Of a stretch of DNA of 64,000 nucleotides, positions 35,080-45,193 are shown piece after piece; position 1 is the first letter of the stretch, and every line of letters starts with the position of its first letter. A program made the translations under genes and the position numbers. The stretch is taken from assembly GCA_947846985.1 (NCBI GenBank), contig CANTUZ010000004.1, positions 7,058,927 to 7,122,926 on the forward strand, in the 5' to 3' direction. This DNA is from Fratercula arctica. Taxonomy: Eukaryota > Chordata > Aves > Charadriiformes > Alcidae. The notes beneath the pieces were generated by a model, which was given only the letters and a program-made list of their open reading frames with translations, searched no databases and was not told the DNA's origin.

Positions 35080-35176
35080 TTTTTTTTTTTGGTTGTGGGG
35101 TTTTTTTTTTTTTGTTTGTTGTTTTGGGTTTTGGTGTATGTGGGTTTTTTTGTTGTGTGGTGGTTTTTTTTTTTAT
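35080..35176. repeat. G/T-only tract, 97 bases
   Basis: Almost purely T and G on the plus strand, with a single interior A and no C, including GGTTGTGGGG and TTTTGGGTTTTGG. It is the complement-type counterpart of the A/C-only tracts elsewhere in the window. Translations on both strands are low-complexity artefacts. Confidence 0.9.
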
Positions 35177-35457
35177 TAGGAACATGGATATAGGAAGTAC
35201 TAAAGCTTTAGTAGAGTTGCATGTGAAGGAGCAAGCTTTTGTTGCTTTGTGTGGGAGGAATCTGCTCAATGAGCCAATATATAGATTCCTACATCAGCTG
35301 ATACTACCCTTGTTAAAGCCTTTTACTGTAGGCCTGCCTTTCCTCCTGCTCTTGTCACTTGAAAAGCTCTAAAGCCATCACTCTCTGTTTATCTGGTTTT
35401 AGAGAGAATGGGAAGAGCTGTTTCAAATCCCCAGGAAACACGATGAACAAAGGATGT

Positions 35458-35565
35458 GATTTGCTAGGTCAGACCAATGGCTTATCTCGTCTCCTAGCCG
35501 CCTCTCAGCCTTTGGCCTTTATCACTGCTTCAGACAACAGTGGTATTTCTTGCCAGGTATCAATC
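35458..35565 (-). mobile_element. Older CR1 LINE 3' tail, antisense
   Basis: On the plus strand the segment begins TGCTAGGTCAGACCAATGG, the reverse complement of the CCATTGGTCTGACC block near the 3' end of the older reptile/bird CR1 lineages. It is followed by the expected ATCTCGTCTCCTAG (normally ATCTAGCCCAGTA), a GGCC spacer, ACTGCTTCAGACAACAG and TTTCTTGCC. It is diverged and 5'-truncated. The same lineage seems to supply the tail at 38151-38396, in the opposite orientation. Confidence 0.75.
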
Positions 35566-35997
35566 CAAATGAGAAGCTACAATGAGCGGCTGGCTGTTTC
35601 TTTCCTCTGGCCTAAAAGGACAGTTGTTTTATACCTTGAAGCGTGATTAATTTTTTAAAGGGGCTTTCTGTGTTTTCAAAATCATTGGCTTTGTTCATTC
35701 AATAACAAATGTGGCTTGCTCCCAAGGCTTTATTCCAAATGTTTGCCTTGATGTGCTGGCTGCATAACAGCAAACATGCAAAAAGAGGCCTGAAGATGTG
35801 ACTCGGAAACAGAATTAACTTCCCAGCAGAAGTTGGCTGAAGGAAGTAACAGCTAATGGCACAGGATCCACAGAGCTTGAAGCTTATACTCAGGAGCAGC
35901 AGGGACCGTGGAGCGTTTTTATATTTTACGTAGACTTATTTCTCAGTTCTGGACCCACAGGATTTCATTTTGCTCTTCCCCCCCCTCCCGCCCCCAG

Positions 35998-36108
35998 CAA
36001 AATCTCTTTTCTGTTTTGTTTGATTTAGAAAGAGAGGGAGAAAGTGACACTGGGGATTTTTTCTCTTTTGTTCTTCCTTTTCCGGAGAAGAAAGGATCAC
36101 AGAGTTGA
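35998..36108 (+). other. Candidate terminal exon, 36 codons
   Basis: A C-rich pyrimidine tract ends in CCTCCCGCCCCCAG (to 35997), a strong 3' splice-site match. The frame beginning at 35998 is open for 36 codons to TGA at 36106-36108. It includes LFSVLFDLEREGESDTGDFF and ends PFPEKKGSQS. The mix of acidic and hydrophobic residues looks natural, but no family is recognised. No donor lies in the open part and no AATAAA follows closely. Confidence 0.14.
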
Positions 36109-37138
36109 AAACGGAGGACTGAATATTTGTAAACCAAACTCAGAAAATCTTCATTATCTGAAAACTGAAGTGAAAAGCTTAGTTTAAAAAAAACATGATT
36201 TTGTGGTAATGATTCTTATTAATAGTTAATGTTTAATGGTTCTGTGCATAGGAGACGTTACTGGAGCACTTGTGAAAAACAAAATATTTGCTACAATACT
36301 TACTGAGAAAAAAAAACAAAACAAGATGAGAAATGTTATTCTTTCTTTCTTTGGATTTTTCCATTATCTTCTCTGCCTATTTTTAGGGGAGATTTGTAGT
36401 GGTGTGCATTGTAAGTGGCAGGCTCCTCAGCAGTTCCAGTGACAGAAACTAGTGTGTGTTGGTGAGATACACTTACAGGCATAAGGTTTTCTATTTTTAG
36501 AGAGCATGAATTCCTAAGTGGTGGGTCTGCATGCAGAAGGCTTGTCCATAGCATGGTAGAGGATGGTATTCCTGGATTACATGCTGTAGGAATCCTTACA
36601 GTGCTCAGGCAGGATTCCTTCCAGGGGTCTCTGGAGAGTGTAAATCAGAGAGACAGCAATAACATCCCTACCAAGAATGAAACGTGTGGGCTGGTGCAGA
36701 GCAAGGGTGAGATCATGACCTTTCCCTCTCTGTCCTTTTGCAGGCACAACCAAGTTCTCTGCCTGTTTCCAGGGCAAGAGAGTGAAGGTGCTAGGTGATT
36801 TGCCAGGGTTTTATTCTCTGTGTGTGCATGCGCATGTTAGCAGGGTCTCATTAAGTGTCTCTGACTTATTTATCCTCTAATAATCTAGTTGTTTGGGACT
36901 GAATTATACATTTCTGGTTTACAGCCCAAGTTGCTCAATGCAGAGTGAGTAAAATAGAGGTCTTCAAGAATCTTTCTGTCCTTCTGTGGTCAAAAGACTG
37001 AGTTTCCATTCGGAGATCTTTCAACTGTTTTTTTAAAGGGGATTTCTATGTCTTCAAGTTCCACCTTATTCTCTGCTTCATTTTGAATCTGTGAAAGAGG
37101 GATAGTAATTCGTTGGTATAGAAGGACTATATTACGTG

Positions 37139-37170
37139 ATATATATATATATGTATATATACACACATAC
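37139..37170. repeat. AT/AC microsatellite
   Basis: An (AT)n run interrupted once by GT and passing into a short (AC)n stretch. Confidence 0.9.
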
Positions 37171-38150
37171 TTCACTTTAACTACAGAAAAGCCTCCAGAG
37201 GGAAAGGTACCTTGTTCAGCTACTGTGTGCAGTAATAGAAGATGATCCATTGAACAGATGCGGTGGTGCTGGTTTCTGTGCTGAGCACAGATGGCAGAAT
37301 TCCTCCCCGTGCAAGGGGTCTGCACGGTTGCTTTCCTTCGTTTCAGTCCCTCTGAAAGGCTATTTTCAATGTTTAAGTAGGATTTAAGTACTGCAGTTCT
37401 TGCTGGCACAACGTTAATGGGATTATGGGTAAATCTTTCAGAAGCACCAGGAGACAGTATCTTTTGCTTTGATGCTTCTGGTGGATTTATTTTTAGTCTT
37501 ATGAGATCTTTCTTGCTGTGATGAAAATTGGTGGAGTTTTGGCTTCAAAATCATGGTAGCGTGTCTGAAATGTTTCTATGTTGTCTCATTTCTTTCTATG
37601 TCTTCACTTAATGTGTCACCACAACCAAGTTTCTAATGGAGAGACTAATTAAAGATTGTTATTTGAATGTTTCAGTTATTGGTTTCTCTGTTGTGGATTT
37701 AGTGCTAAGGAAATAATTTCTCTGTATTATCCTCTGATGCATCTTGCGGAGTCACCTTTGTAGCACTTTAAACAGGGATGCACCTGCAAACTTCTGGTTG
37801 CTTTAATATACTTCAGAGGCTGAGTTTAGCTATCTGGTTAAAAACACCCTTGAATCCTGAGTTGTTTTCAGGCTCCCGATTGCCATGTCCTGGTGAACTT
37901 GGTAGCATCTAAATGTACAGCTTTAGCCTACCTTATTGTTAAATCTTTTGTTACTTATTGATTCTACCACATAGCCTGCATGGCGGGGGGTGGTAGTGGT
38001 GAAATCGTGAGCTGTTAAGCGTGCAGTCTTGCAAAAGCTCTTGGTTTGTAGTTTCCTCCCTTCAGTAGCAGTAAAATGCTGCTGACTTGCATACCATGGA
38101 TACCTGTCTATCCACTTAAAGCAACCAGATAGTGTGCTTTATGGGTGCAA

Positions 38151-38396
38151 GGGTCAACTGGACAGGTTCATGAAAGAGAAATTAATTGAGGGTGACTAAA
38201 TAGATAAAAAGAAGTCTGGCACAGGAAGTCTCTGATCCTCAAATGGCTGGCTGCTGGGAGATTGCCAGGGAGGTATCGTATGTGCTTACCCAGTTCTTCT
38301 CTTTCTTAGATATCTGCTCTCTGCTGCTATTAGGGGACAGGCTGTTGAGGTAGATGTTTTATTCTGAGACAGCATGGTAGCTCTTATATTTTCATA
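38151..38396 (+). mobile_element. Older CR1 LINE, 3' terminal fragment
   Basis: Blocks occur in the CR1 order: TGGACAGGTTCATGAAAGAG, ATTAATTGAGGGTGACTAAA (the 'ATCAAGGGCTATTAA' part), then CAGGAAGTCTCTGATCCTCA. Next come GGCTGCTGGGAGATTGCCAG, CTTCTCTTTCTTAGATATCT, then GCTGCTATTAGGGGACAGG, and finally GCATGGTAGCTCTTATATTT at the 3' end. These are the landmarks of older CR1 families shared by birds, turtles and crocodilians. Divergence is higher than in the tails at 1-90 and 21685-21795. An 80-codon minus-strand frame across it is an artefact. Confidence 0.88.
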
Positions 38397-38850
38397 CGTA
38401 ACCTCCTTCTCCAAAATAGAAGATATTACTGTATGGGCACCTGCTTTAAACAGCTGAGACCTTATTACTGTAGAAGGATCAAGATGCAAATCTGAAGGAC
38501 CTGATCCTGACATGTGCTTTATTTTCAAAGCTTGCTCTCTCTCAAACTTAAAAATATCAAAGGTTTCAGCTGCCTGTGGGGCTCATATTCTCTCTGATGT
38601 GGTCAGAAGGGTGAAATGACAAAATTTTAATATTCGTGTAGTTGGGAAAATGACTACTATGAGAATACTAAATATTTGTCCTTCATTCCTATTCCCATTG
38701 CCGGGATCGGTGCTAGCCTAGTGGTTGCAATACAGACGTAACTCCTGGCTGGACAGATCCTGTAGGAAGTTGCTTGTGTCATTTTCCAAGGGTGCCATGC
38801 CCATATATGTTGAACCCGTTCTTCCCGTTCACTGAGTAGGTGCAACCTGA

Positions 38851-38920
38851 AGCCAAGGAACTTGCACAGGTTTCCACAGCTGTCAATAAGAGAACACTGT
38901 GGCCCCAGTGTCCTGGTTAA
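38851..38920 (-). mobile_element. Possible MIR/CORE-SINE relic, antisense
   Basis: AAGGAACTTGCACAGG, then TTCCACAGCTGTCAATAAG, then CCCAGTGTCCTGGTT resembles the antisense MIR order (AGTAACTTGCCCAAGG, TCACACAGCTAGTCAGTGG, AGTCCTGGCTC). It is short and diverged, and is offered with caution. Confidence 0.35.
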
Positions 38921-40911
38921 ATGTTAACAGTCTGCTTCTAGCAATGTATATCCAGGGTAGTATGCAGTTACTAGTGACTGCAAGTTCAGCATACTCTAAC
39001 TGGCAATATTAACATGCCTTGGTGTGCTTTCAAATGCCTGTTTCGCTCCCTTACAGTTTGCTTCAGTACTGTTGCAAGTTCCCTGTATTTCTGTAGTGTT
39101 ATATAGATTGGAGGTAGTTTTGTAGGGTTGTCTTTTCACCGTGAATTCGCCTTTGTTGTGTTAAAAAATTTTGAAGCAGATATGTGGTTTGCTTTTGCCC
39201 TTAAAATTCAAACAATGTTGGAGTCCGGTTTTATACCAATGAACAGTCTTTCTTATGCGAGGCTTACATTTTTGAGGCACTTATAGCTGGTTTAATTATT
39301 CCTATGTTGTTTGCTGTGACTCGGAAGTGGAAATGCCCAGTGAGCTCATGTTGCCTTTTGAAATCCTGACATGTTAACGTACTACCTACTTAGGTGCTTA
39401 ATTAACATAGTAACTAAGTAACTGGGCTGCAAGTAAGTTGTCTCTGAGTTGGCACCCTACCAGGAATACGAGCGGGCACTCGATTAGCAGCGAGCGAAGC
39501 ATTTCTGATAGATAGAGGGTTTTCCATCTGAGATAATGAAGTCTGTAACAAAGTCAGCAAATTTGTCTGCTTGGCTGGCAGCTCCCTGATAGTGAGCGCA
39601 GGTAGGAGCAGGAGCTGTTAAACACTAAGTGATTACCCCGTCTGCCTTCGTACCTGCCAACTGTGCAGCTGAAGGGAGCACGGGGTGAATACATGTACTG
39701 CGCTGCAGTGTCACCGTGTTAGTGCTGGGCTCATCATTTCTTTGGACTCTGGGACAAGTTGTCTCGCTGCTGCTGCTACTGCCCAGTTCAGAGGCTCTGT
39801 CCCATGCTTTGGTATCCTGTTGGCTTGGGTGGTTGGATTTTATGGAGTTGAACTTTTTGTGACAGTTGTCCTTATGGTCTATTGCTACCTTACCACGGAG
39901 TCTTGTGTCAGAGCTAACCTTAGCACTGGAAGACACAGAGCATTGCACCAATGCCTGGTGACCTGTTCCCAGTGCCACATTGGGCAGAATTTGTCTGTGA
40001 GACTTCCTTGAAGGTGGTGGAAGCATTTGTTTCACACCAGTTTCCAAATAAACTGGACATTACATAAAGGCCTCATGTATGTATTTGAAAGGGTCAGCGT
40101 GTCAGAATTAAATCATCTTGAAGGAAATTTATCCAGCTGCAGTGCCTGCACACCCCTCAAATCCTGTTTAATCCCTTAAAGACTTATGCAATGCCTTGGC
40201 CTTATGCTGGCCTTCAGCATAGGGGAGAATTTCACCCGGTGCGAACAGGTCTAGAGGAATGTGTGTGATCCTGTGAAGTAGGTAACACGTAGGGGTGACT
40301 TAATCCCCCGCTGAAATACAGCCATAGCAAACACCTTTTCACTTCCAAAAGGAAATGAAGAGGAATATCCAAATATCCACTTGAAGGCTGAAGACATACT
40401 TTAAACAAGTAAACTATAATGACCAGAAATGATATTTCAGCCAGGATATCTGGGTTTAACAACCTAATGCTTCTTTCAAAACTGCCCTAGGATTTTCGCA
40501 ATCACAAATGGCCAGGAGCCTGTTTTAAAATGTTATGTGAAAGTCTGTGCCCCAGATTTTGCTCTTATCCTGATATTAAGCTGCATAATTACAGGGAAGT
40601 TATTCTGTCTTCATACTGATGTAGCGAAAAAGTAATTTGGCCCGGTGTCAGCGTATGTTAAAAGCAGACTGGTAGAATCTATGGCACCATAAAGAAAGAT
40701 CATTTACTGTGTCTGTTTCTGTAGCAGCGGTGGATCCTGACTGAAACATCACCTCTCTCTGTAGCCTTGTGAAACCACTGGAAAATAACACAGTAATATT
40801 ATTTTGCAGGAGGAATCTATATATGCTGTGTTTAAAATAGAGCCTGCTGCAAATATATCAGAAAACTGTGGACATAGAAAGATTGAGGTTGCCAGAGAGA
40901 ATTCCATTATT

Positions 40912-40941
40912 AAAAAAAACACAACCAACCAACCAAAAACC
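40912..40941. repeat. A/C-only tract, 30 bases
   Basis: Only A and C, with an (AACC)n-like middle. Confidence 0.85.
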
Positions 40942-41172
40942 TAAAAATGAGTTAATTTTTGATGATGTAGCTGTGGAGGGGTTTTTTTAGTTCACTTTTT
41001 GCACTGCTTAGTAAATATTGTAACGTTACAGGGTTAACTGTAGGTTAGCGACTGACTATCTGTATGGGACTTGGATTTGCTTTTACTTTGGACTCATTAC
41101 TAATATGATTTTTAGCAATGTGTTACGTATTAACGTGTGAGTGTCTGACTGATGTGGGATGGTGATAGAATT

Positions 41173-41270
41173 CAAAACAAAATAAAACACCCCCCCCCAT
41201 CCCCCAGCAAACCAACCAACATCCCTCCCCCTCCCAACCAGAAACAACAAAAAAATTTCCAAACCAAATC
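41173..41270. repeat. C-rich, G-poor tract with minus-strand quadruplex potential
   Basis: C runs of 9 (41190-41198), 5 (41201-41205), 3 (41223-41225), 5 (41227-41231) and 3 (41233-41235) lie in DNA with only two G residues. The minus strand therefore carries five G runs and could form a G-quadruplex, with an i-motif on the plus strand. AACC repeats lie between. Confidence 0.75.
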
Positions 41271-42032
41271 TAGAACAAAACCAGACTGTGCTGTGACCTG
41301 CTCTTTAATATTGCTTGTCTTGAGTAAATGCCTTCTTGGGCAAACTAGTGATTTGAAAACTTCTTAAAGCAAAGACTGTCAGGAAGGTGAAATTCTTGTT
41401 ATGTGTAGCATGTTGTTACCCTGTCTTTGAGGTGTTACATTAAATAAAAGCTCCTGTTGTAATGTACTTTTTCATTCTTCTTTTATAAAATGGTTATTTG
41501 GTGTGATGCCAAATGAAATAGTGGTTTGCACATGTCAACTCTTGAGCAAAGAAAAGTTGTGATGTTTATCACGTTAGGATGCAAAGCTTTTCTTTGAAAA
41601 CACAGCTGAGGGGGAAAGCGATGGATGGTTTGAGAGGCACCATCATGGACCTAGCCTATACTTTTATTTCTTGCCTGTGAGATATGTCCATGCTAGAGAT
41701 ACTGCTGAGGGGTAGAAATTAATCGGGTTTTGGATTGCATTCCTTTTTCTGATGCTATGGAGTAATGAGGTATTGTGGATATATCACCTAGTCTCTCTGT
41801 TCCTTGCTTTCCTCTTCTGCAGTACCTGTGATATTTCTCTCACTTGCGTGAAGAGCCCGGGATCACTTCAAGATGGTAGGGTTGCTCAGCGGGAGAGTTA
41901 TGTACCACTACATTTCCTGTTCAAATGCGTTTCTTCCCCTGTTACTGACTGACAAGAAGGAAGGCAGTTTTTCATAAAGGGTGAAAATGAGCCCAAGACA
42001 GCTGTTTTCCAGATTTTAGAGAAAACAACTGA

Positions 42033-42062
42033 TTTTTTTTTTCTTTTTCTTTTCTTTTTCTC
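42033..42062. repeat. 30-base pure pyrimidine tract leading into CAG
   Basis: An uninterrupted T/C run immediately followed by AG, making one of the strongest 3' splice-site look-alikes in the window. Confidence 0.9.
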
Positions 42063-42064
42063 AG

Positions 42065-42138
42065 AAACATGTGTGTTTGCTCACTGCCACTGCTGTTTTG
42101 CACTATATAATACCCAAATGTGCCAGAGGTTTTTGAAG
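42065..42138 (+). other. Candidate exon, 74 nt, Cys-rich frame
   Basis: It begins after the 30-base pyrimidine tract and CAG (to 42064) and ends at TTGAAG|GTAGCT, a moderate donor. The third frame is open for 24 codons (TCVFAHCHCCFALYNTQMCQ, then RFLK) and ends in phase 0. That phase fits the 27-nt candidate at 42688-42714, which starts in phase 0. Another frame is open for 23 codons to a stop. Unrecognised. Confidence 0.13.
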
Positions 42139-42687
42139 GTAGCTTGTCGGTGTGGGAACTGCCTCGGCAGGAACTGATGCAGCATGCAAGGGTTAAAAAT
42201 TGGCTGGGGAAAGCTGAAGGGGACAAGAATAAGCTCATGTGGTTATGCCACAGGGAACTTACCAGCCCTGATGGTTGGACTGAAACAAAAAACATTTTTG
42301 TCACTTTTCTCTCTGGTTCCATATGGGAGCATGGGGGCTGTGGAATGGCTGAATAAGGCAAGAGAGATGACCTTGTTGTTAAGTACTCTGGCCCACTGGG
42401 TCGTGTATAGCATTGTATCATCATGAGGCTTTTGGGGAGGGAGTTTGTTTTTTGGTTACTTGCAAAGACCATGTCTTGAAAACAGCTGTCTGCTGGACAA
42501 TGGTGTACTAAGCACGGCAAGCTTGGAAACAGAGAGGAGCCTTTTGAAACAAAATGTGAAAATCCTGCGATCTGTGCAAGTGGAGGGAAGAAAGAGAATG
42601 TCTTGTGGAAATGCTAGCAGGGCAGATGAATCTCTTAACATGGTCCTGCCTCAACTTTTTTTTTTTTCCCCTTTTTTAATTCAATAG

Positions 42688-42714
42688 AAATTTAAAACTG
42701 TAATACTTGATGAG
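42688..42714 (+). other. Candidate 27-nt microexon
   Basis: A long pyrimidine stretch (T run, CCCC, T run) leads to TAATTCAATAG (ending 42687), and a full-consensus donor GATGAG|GTGAGT follows. The 27 bases are a multiple of three, and only the first frame is open, reading KFKTVILDE. Known: neural microexons of 3-27 nt in vertebrates preserve frame and sit behind strong pyrimidine tracts. The match here is by form only; I cannot assign the peptide to a gene. Confidence 0.2.
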
Positions 42715-44651
42715 GTGAGTTTTTTGTTGTGGTTTTGGTATTTTTTTTCTTAATAGGCAGAACAAAAAGAAATTAAAAGCATGAACAGCCTTGCGAGGTC
42801 ACTGGGACCTGAGCAGAATTATTAACTGGTTCTCTCTCTGTCAGGCACTCTGTATTCACTGTATCGCAAGCTTGAAGCCAGACCTTATTTTACTAAGCAA
42901 AAAATGGTCCTTTTGTTGCTGTTTTTCCCCTAGTGTCATCTCTCATGGTTGCCAGAGAAACCAGTGTGTATCCTTTCAGCATAGGTTATTGGGCCTCAGG
43001 AAGGAAGTGCTCCGGCGCTGGCCTGCTATTTTTATAGAACCGTTACATAATGCAATCTATTAAAGCTTCCTCTTGGTGTTTTATGGCACAAAGGGGAAAT
43101 TAAGTTTGATGACTCCTAAATGTTTGATGGAGGATGTCAGGTGACTCCTGGATTGTTTTGTGCTTGCCGCGTAGCAACAATATTTCTGTATGCAATTCAA
43201 GAAGAACAAATATACATTAGTGCCATTGACAATATTTGCCTGCATGCAGATCACCAGAGGAAATTGAATTCTAAGCAGAGCAAGTGCAAACATTGTAAAA
43301 GTGCTAGGGAGGATAAGATGGCAGAGTAGCTGATGTTTTGACAGCATAAGGAAAAGAGGTTTAAAGGAAAATATTATTTTTTCTTTGCCTTATTCTATTC
43401 TACTTCACAGAAACTGGGAGGCACCATAGTGCACTTGCAATCAGCATATATATTTGGAACATGCATGTTACTGACACTGATTTCTCAGAATTTCGTAGCA
43501 TGAGAGAATTTGGACTTCAGCTTTGGTGTCACAAGCTTTGATTATTTAAAGTTAGAGAAAAACTTTGTAGAGTTAGTGGTGTTGGCTATATGGCATACCC
43601 ATCCTAGGTATGTTATTGTTTCACATGTATGCTGATTTTCGGAGATATATTTCAAAATGAATAATTATGTTTTTAATACCTGGACAGGAAGAAACCTCTG
43701 CTCAGTGGTTTCTGCTTGGCTACTTCTTGCCAAAGTCAGATCAACACTGTGTCTTGACTGATCAATAGCTACAGGCGTAAGGGTTTAGCTCTCAATGAGT
43801 TGCTGTGGAATAACAACGTTACTGCGTATCACTTGCTCCAGGGGAACTGTCCACAAACTTCCACTTGGCCTACGTCAAATATGAGATAATTCTAGCTACC
43901 TCAGCCCTCAGTGTCTGTTCTTTGTCTATTGCCACGTAGAAATCAATGATCTTCATAACTTCCTAGTTGCCAGTACGACAACGGTGTTGTACTTCAGTCC
44001 AAATCTAACATGCATCTAGAATTTGTAATAAGGATGACATATAAGCAGAGATAGCTTTGTGCTGAGTCCTTGGTTGCTGTCCTTTGAAAGAAGGAAATAA
44101 CGAGACTGTAAATGGCAAGGTTACAAGCCTTGGAAAGAGCAGGAAAACATCCTCCTAAAAACCTAAAGTGTGGGGGGCTAGACTACTTTCTGATCTTTAC
44201 TGCTCATGAAAGAAAAGTGTTATTTCCATTTGATATTGAAAGCTGCCAAGAAAAAATAACTTAATTTCTATGCAGGCAGAAATTCTATTAAAGCTGAGAA
44301 TTGTAATTCAAATATTTGAATTCACAGAAGTAGTTTCAATGATATTGTGCACTGCATTGGAGGGGAGATTCATTGCTGTTTTCAGCTGTCTCTGCTTATT
44401 TAGAAGATGGCACTGCTCTTCTGAAACAGCAGGGAGCAAGTGAAGAATTTTCAGTTGCTTGTAACCCTTTGCAAGTAACGGAAAACTTTCCATGCTTGTA
44501 AAGTCTTTGTCACACCATTCAGGGAGGACATCTGAGATGAACCCTGCAGGGAGAATAGCTTGGTATGACTAGGTGAATACAAAAGGGAAAGCTACGAAGA
44601 CTCGGGCCTGGATACTTTGCTCCTGACAAATAATAGGAGCTTGATTCACAT

Positions 44652-44697
44652 AAAAAAAAAAAAAAACCCAAACCAAAACAAAAAAAAACCCCAAAAC
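44652..44697. repeat. A/C-only tract, 46 bases
   Basis: Only A and C. It shares the ACAAAAAAAACCCCAAAA pattern (with small length differences) with 24297-24344. Confidence 0.9.
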
Positions 44698-45166
44698 CTG
44701 CATTTTTGACCAGGAGGTTATATAGGACCCAGAGGATGCAAAACTTTACATGTCCCAAAGGAGGGGTGGAGGAGGAACCAGAGCTCAGTACAGTTTTACT
44801 AGGCTCCAGTCAGCATGTGTGGAGCGAAGTGCTGTAAATTTGTGGCCATAATTTAACGTGAAGATTAGAACTTGCTAGGAATTTTCCAAGAGAACATTTT
44901 TTCGTCAGAACTTTTCATGGAAACTTGTCACTTTGGATGAAACTTTTGCAAGGAAAAATTTCTGTGATCTGGCACTGAGTTCCTGTACAAAGCCAGAGCA
45001 GAGAGCTCAGAATAGCCAATACCCCGGAGGGTAAAGCTTTTCCTGGGAATGCAGGAGATGTCTCTGCCAAACATGAGGTCTTGATTCTCAGGTTCCTGTT
45101 CCTTTGCTGTTATGAGCTATGACTACTGGGCTTTTGGCTGTCCTGTGTGGATGCCTCTTTTCCTAA

Positions 45167-45193
45167 GGGGGGCGGGGGGGGAGACGAGACGTC
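45167..45193. repeat. G run (G6CG8) beside a 10-bp palindrome
   Basis: GGGGGGCGGGGGGGG (45167-45181) is followed by AGACGAGACGTCTC, which contains the perfect palindrome GAGACGTCTC. The G run alone is too short for an obvious four-tract intramolecular quadruplex. Confidence 0.85.

Larger units (their letters stand above)
32701..35457. other. Unassigned non-coding DNA
   Basis: No recognised gene. It contains short exon-like segments at 33268-33302 and 34505-34542 and a 97-base G/T tract (35080-35176). A donor match GCG|GTGAGT near 32994 follows an acceptor-like TTTTTGCAG ending 32902, but all three frames between them are closed. A minus-strand frame of 108 codons (33096-33422) has no recognisable family. 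Confidence 0.5.
35566..38150. other. Unassigned non-coding DNA
   Basis: No recognised gene. It contains an exon-like segment at 35998-36108 and an AT microsatellite (37139-37170). A 139-codon minus-strand frame (36990-37409) crosses the microsatellite, encodes a Tyr/Ile low-complexity run there and is not credible as a gene. Confidence 0.5.
38397..42030. other. Unassigned non-coding DNA
   Basis: No recognised gene. It contains a possible MIR relic (38851-38920), an A/C-only tract (40912-40941) and a C-rich G-poor tract (41173-41270). Overlapping frames of 140 codons (39625-40047, -) and 108 codons (39685-40011, +) cover the same slightly GC-richer DNA. Neither has a recognisable domain. Confidence 0.5.
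41972..42520 (-). other. 182-codon open frame over a segment open in several frames
   Basis: A minus-strand ATG frame of 182 codons. Two plus-strand frames are also open across its middle (42120-42356 and 42184-42426). The minus-strand product ends in a Lys/Glu run that merely mirrors the T-rich tract at 42033-42062. No domain, signal peptide or family is recognised. Multi-frame openness can mark a decayed coding insertion or chance; the sequence has no LTR boundaries I can see. Confidence 0.1.
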
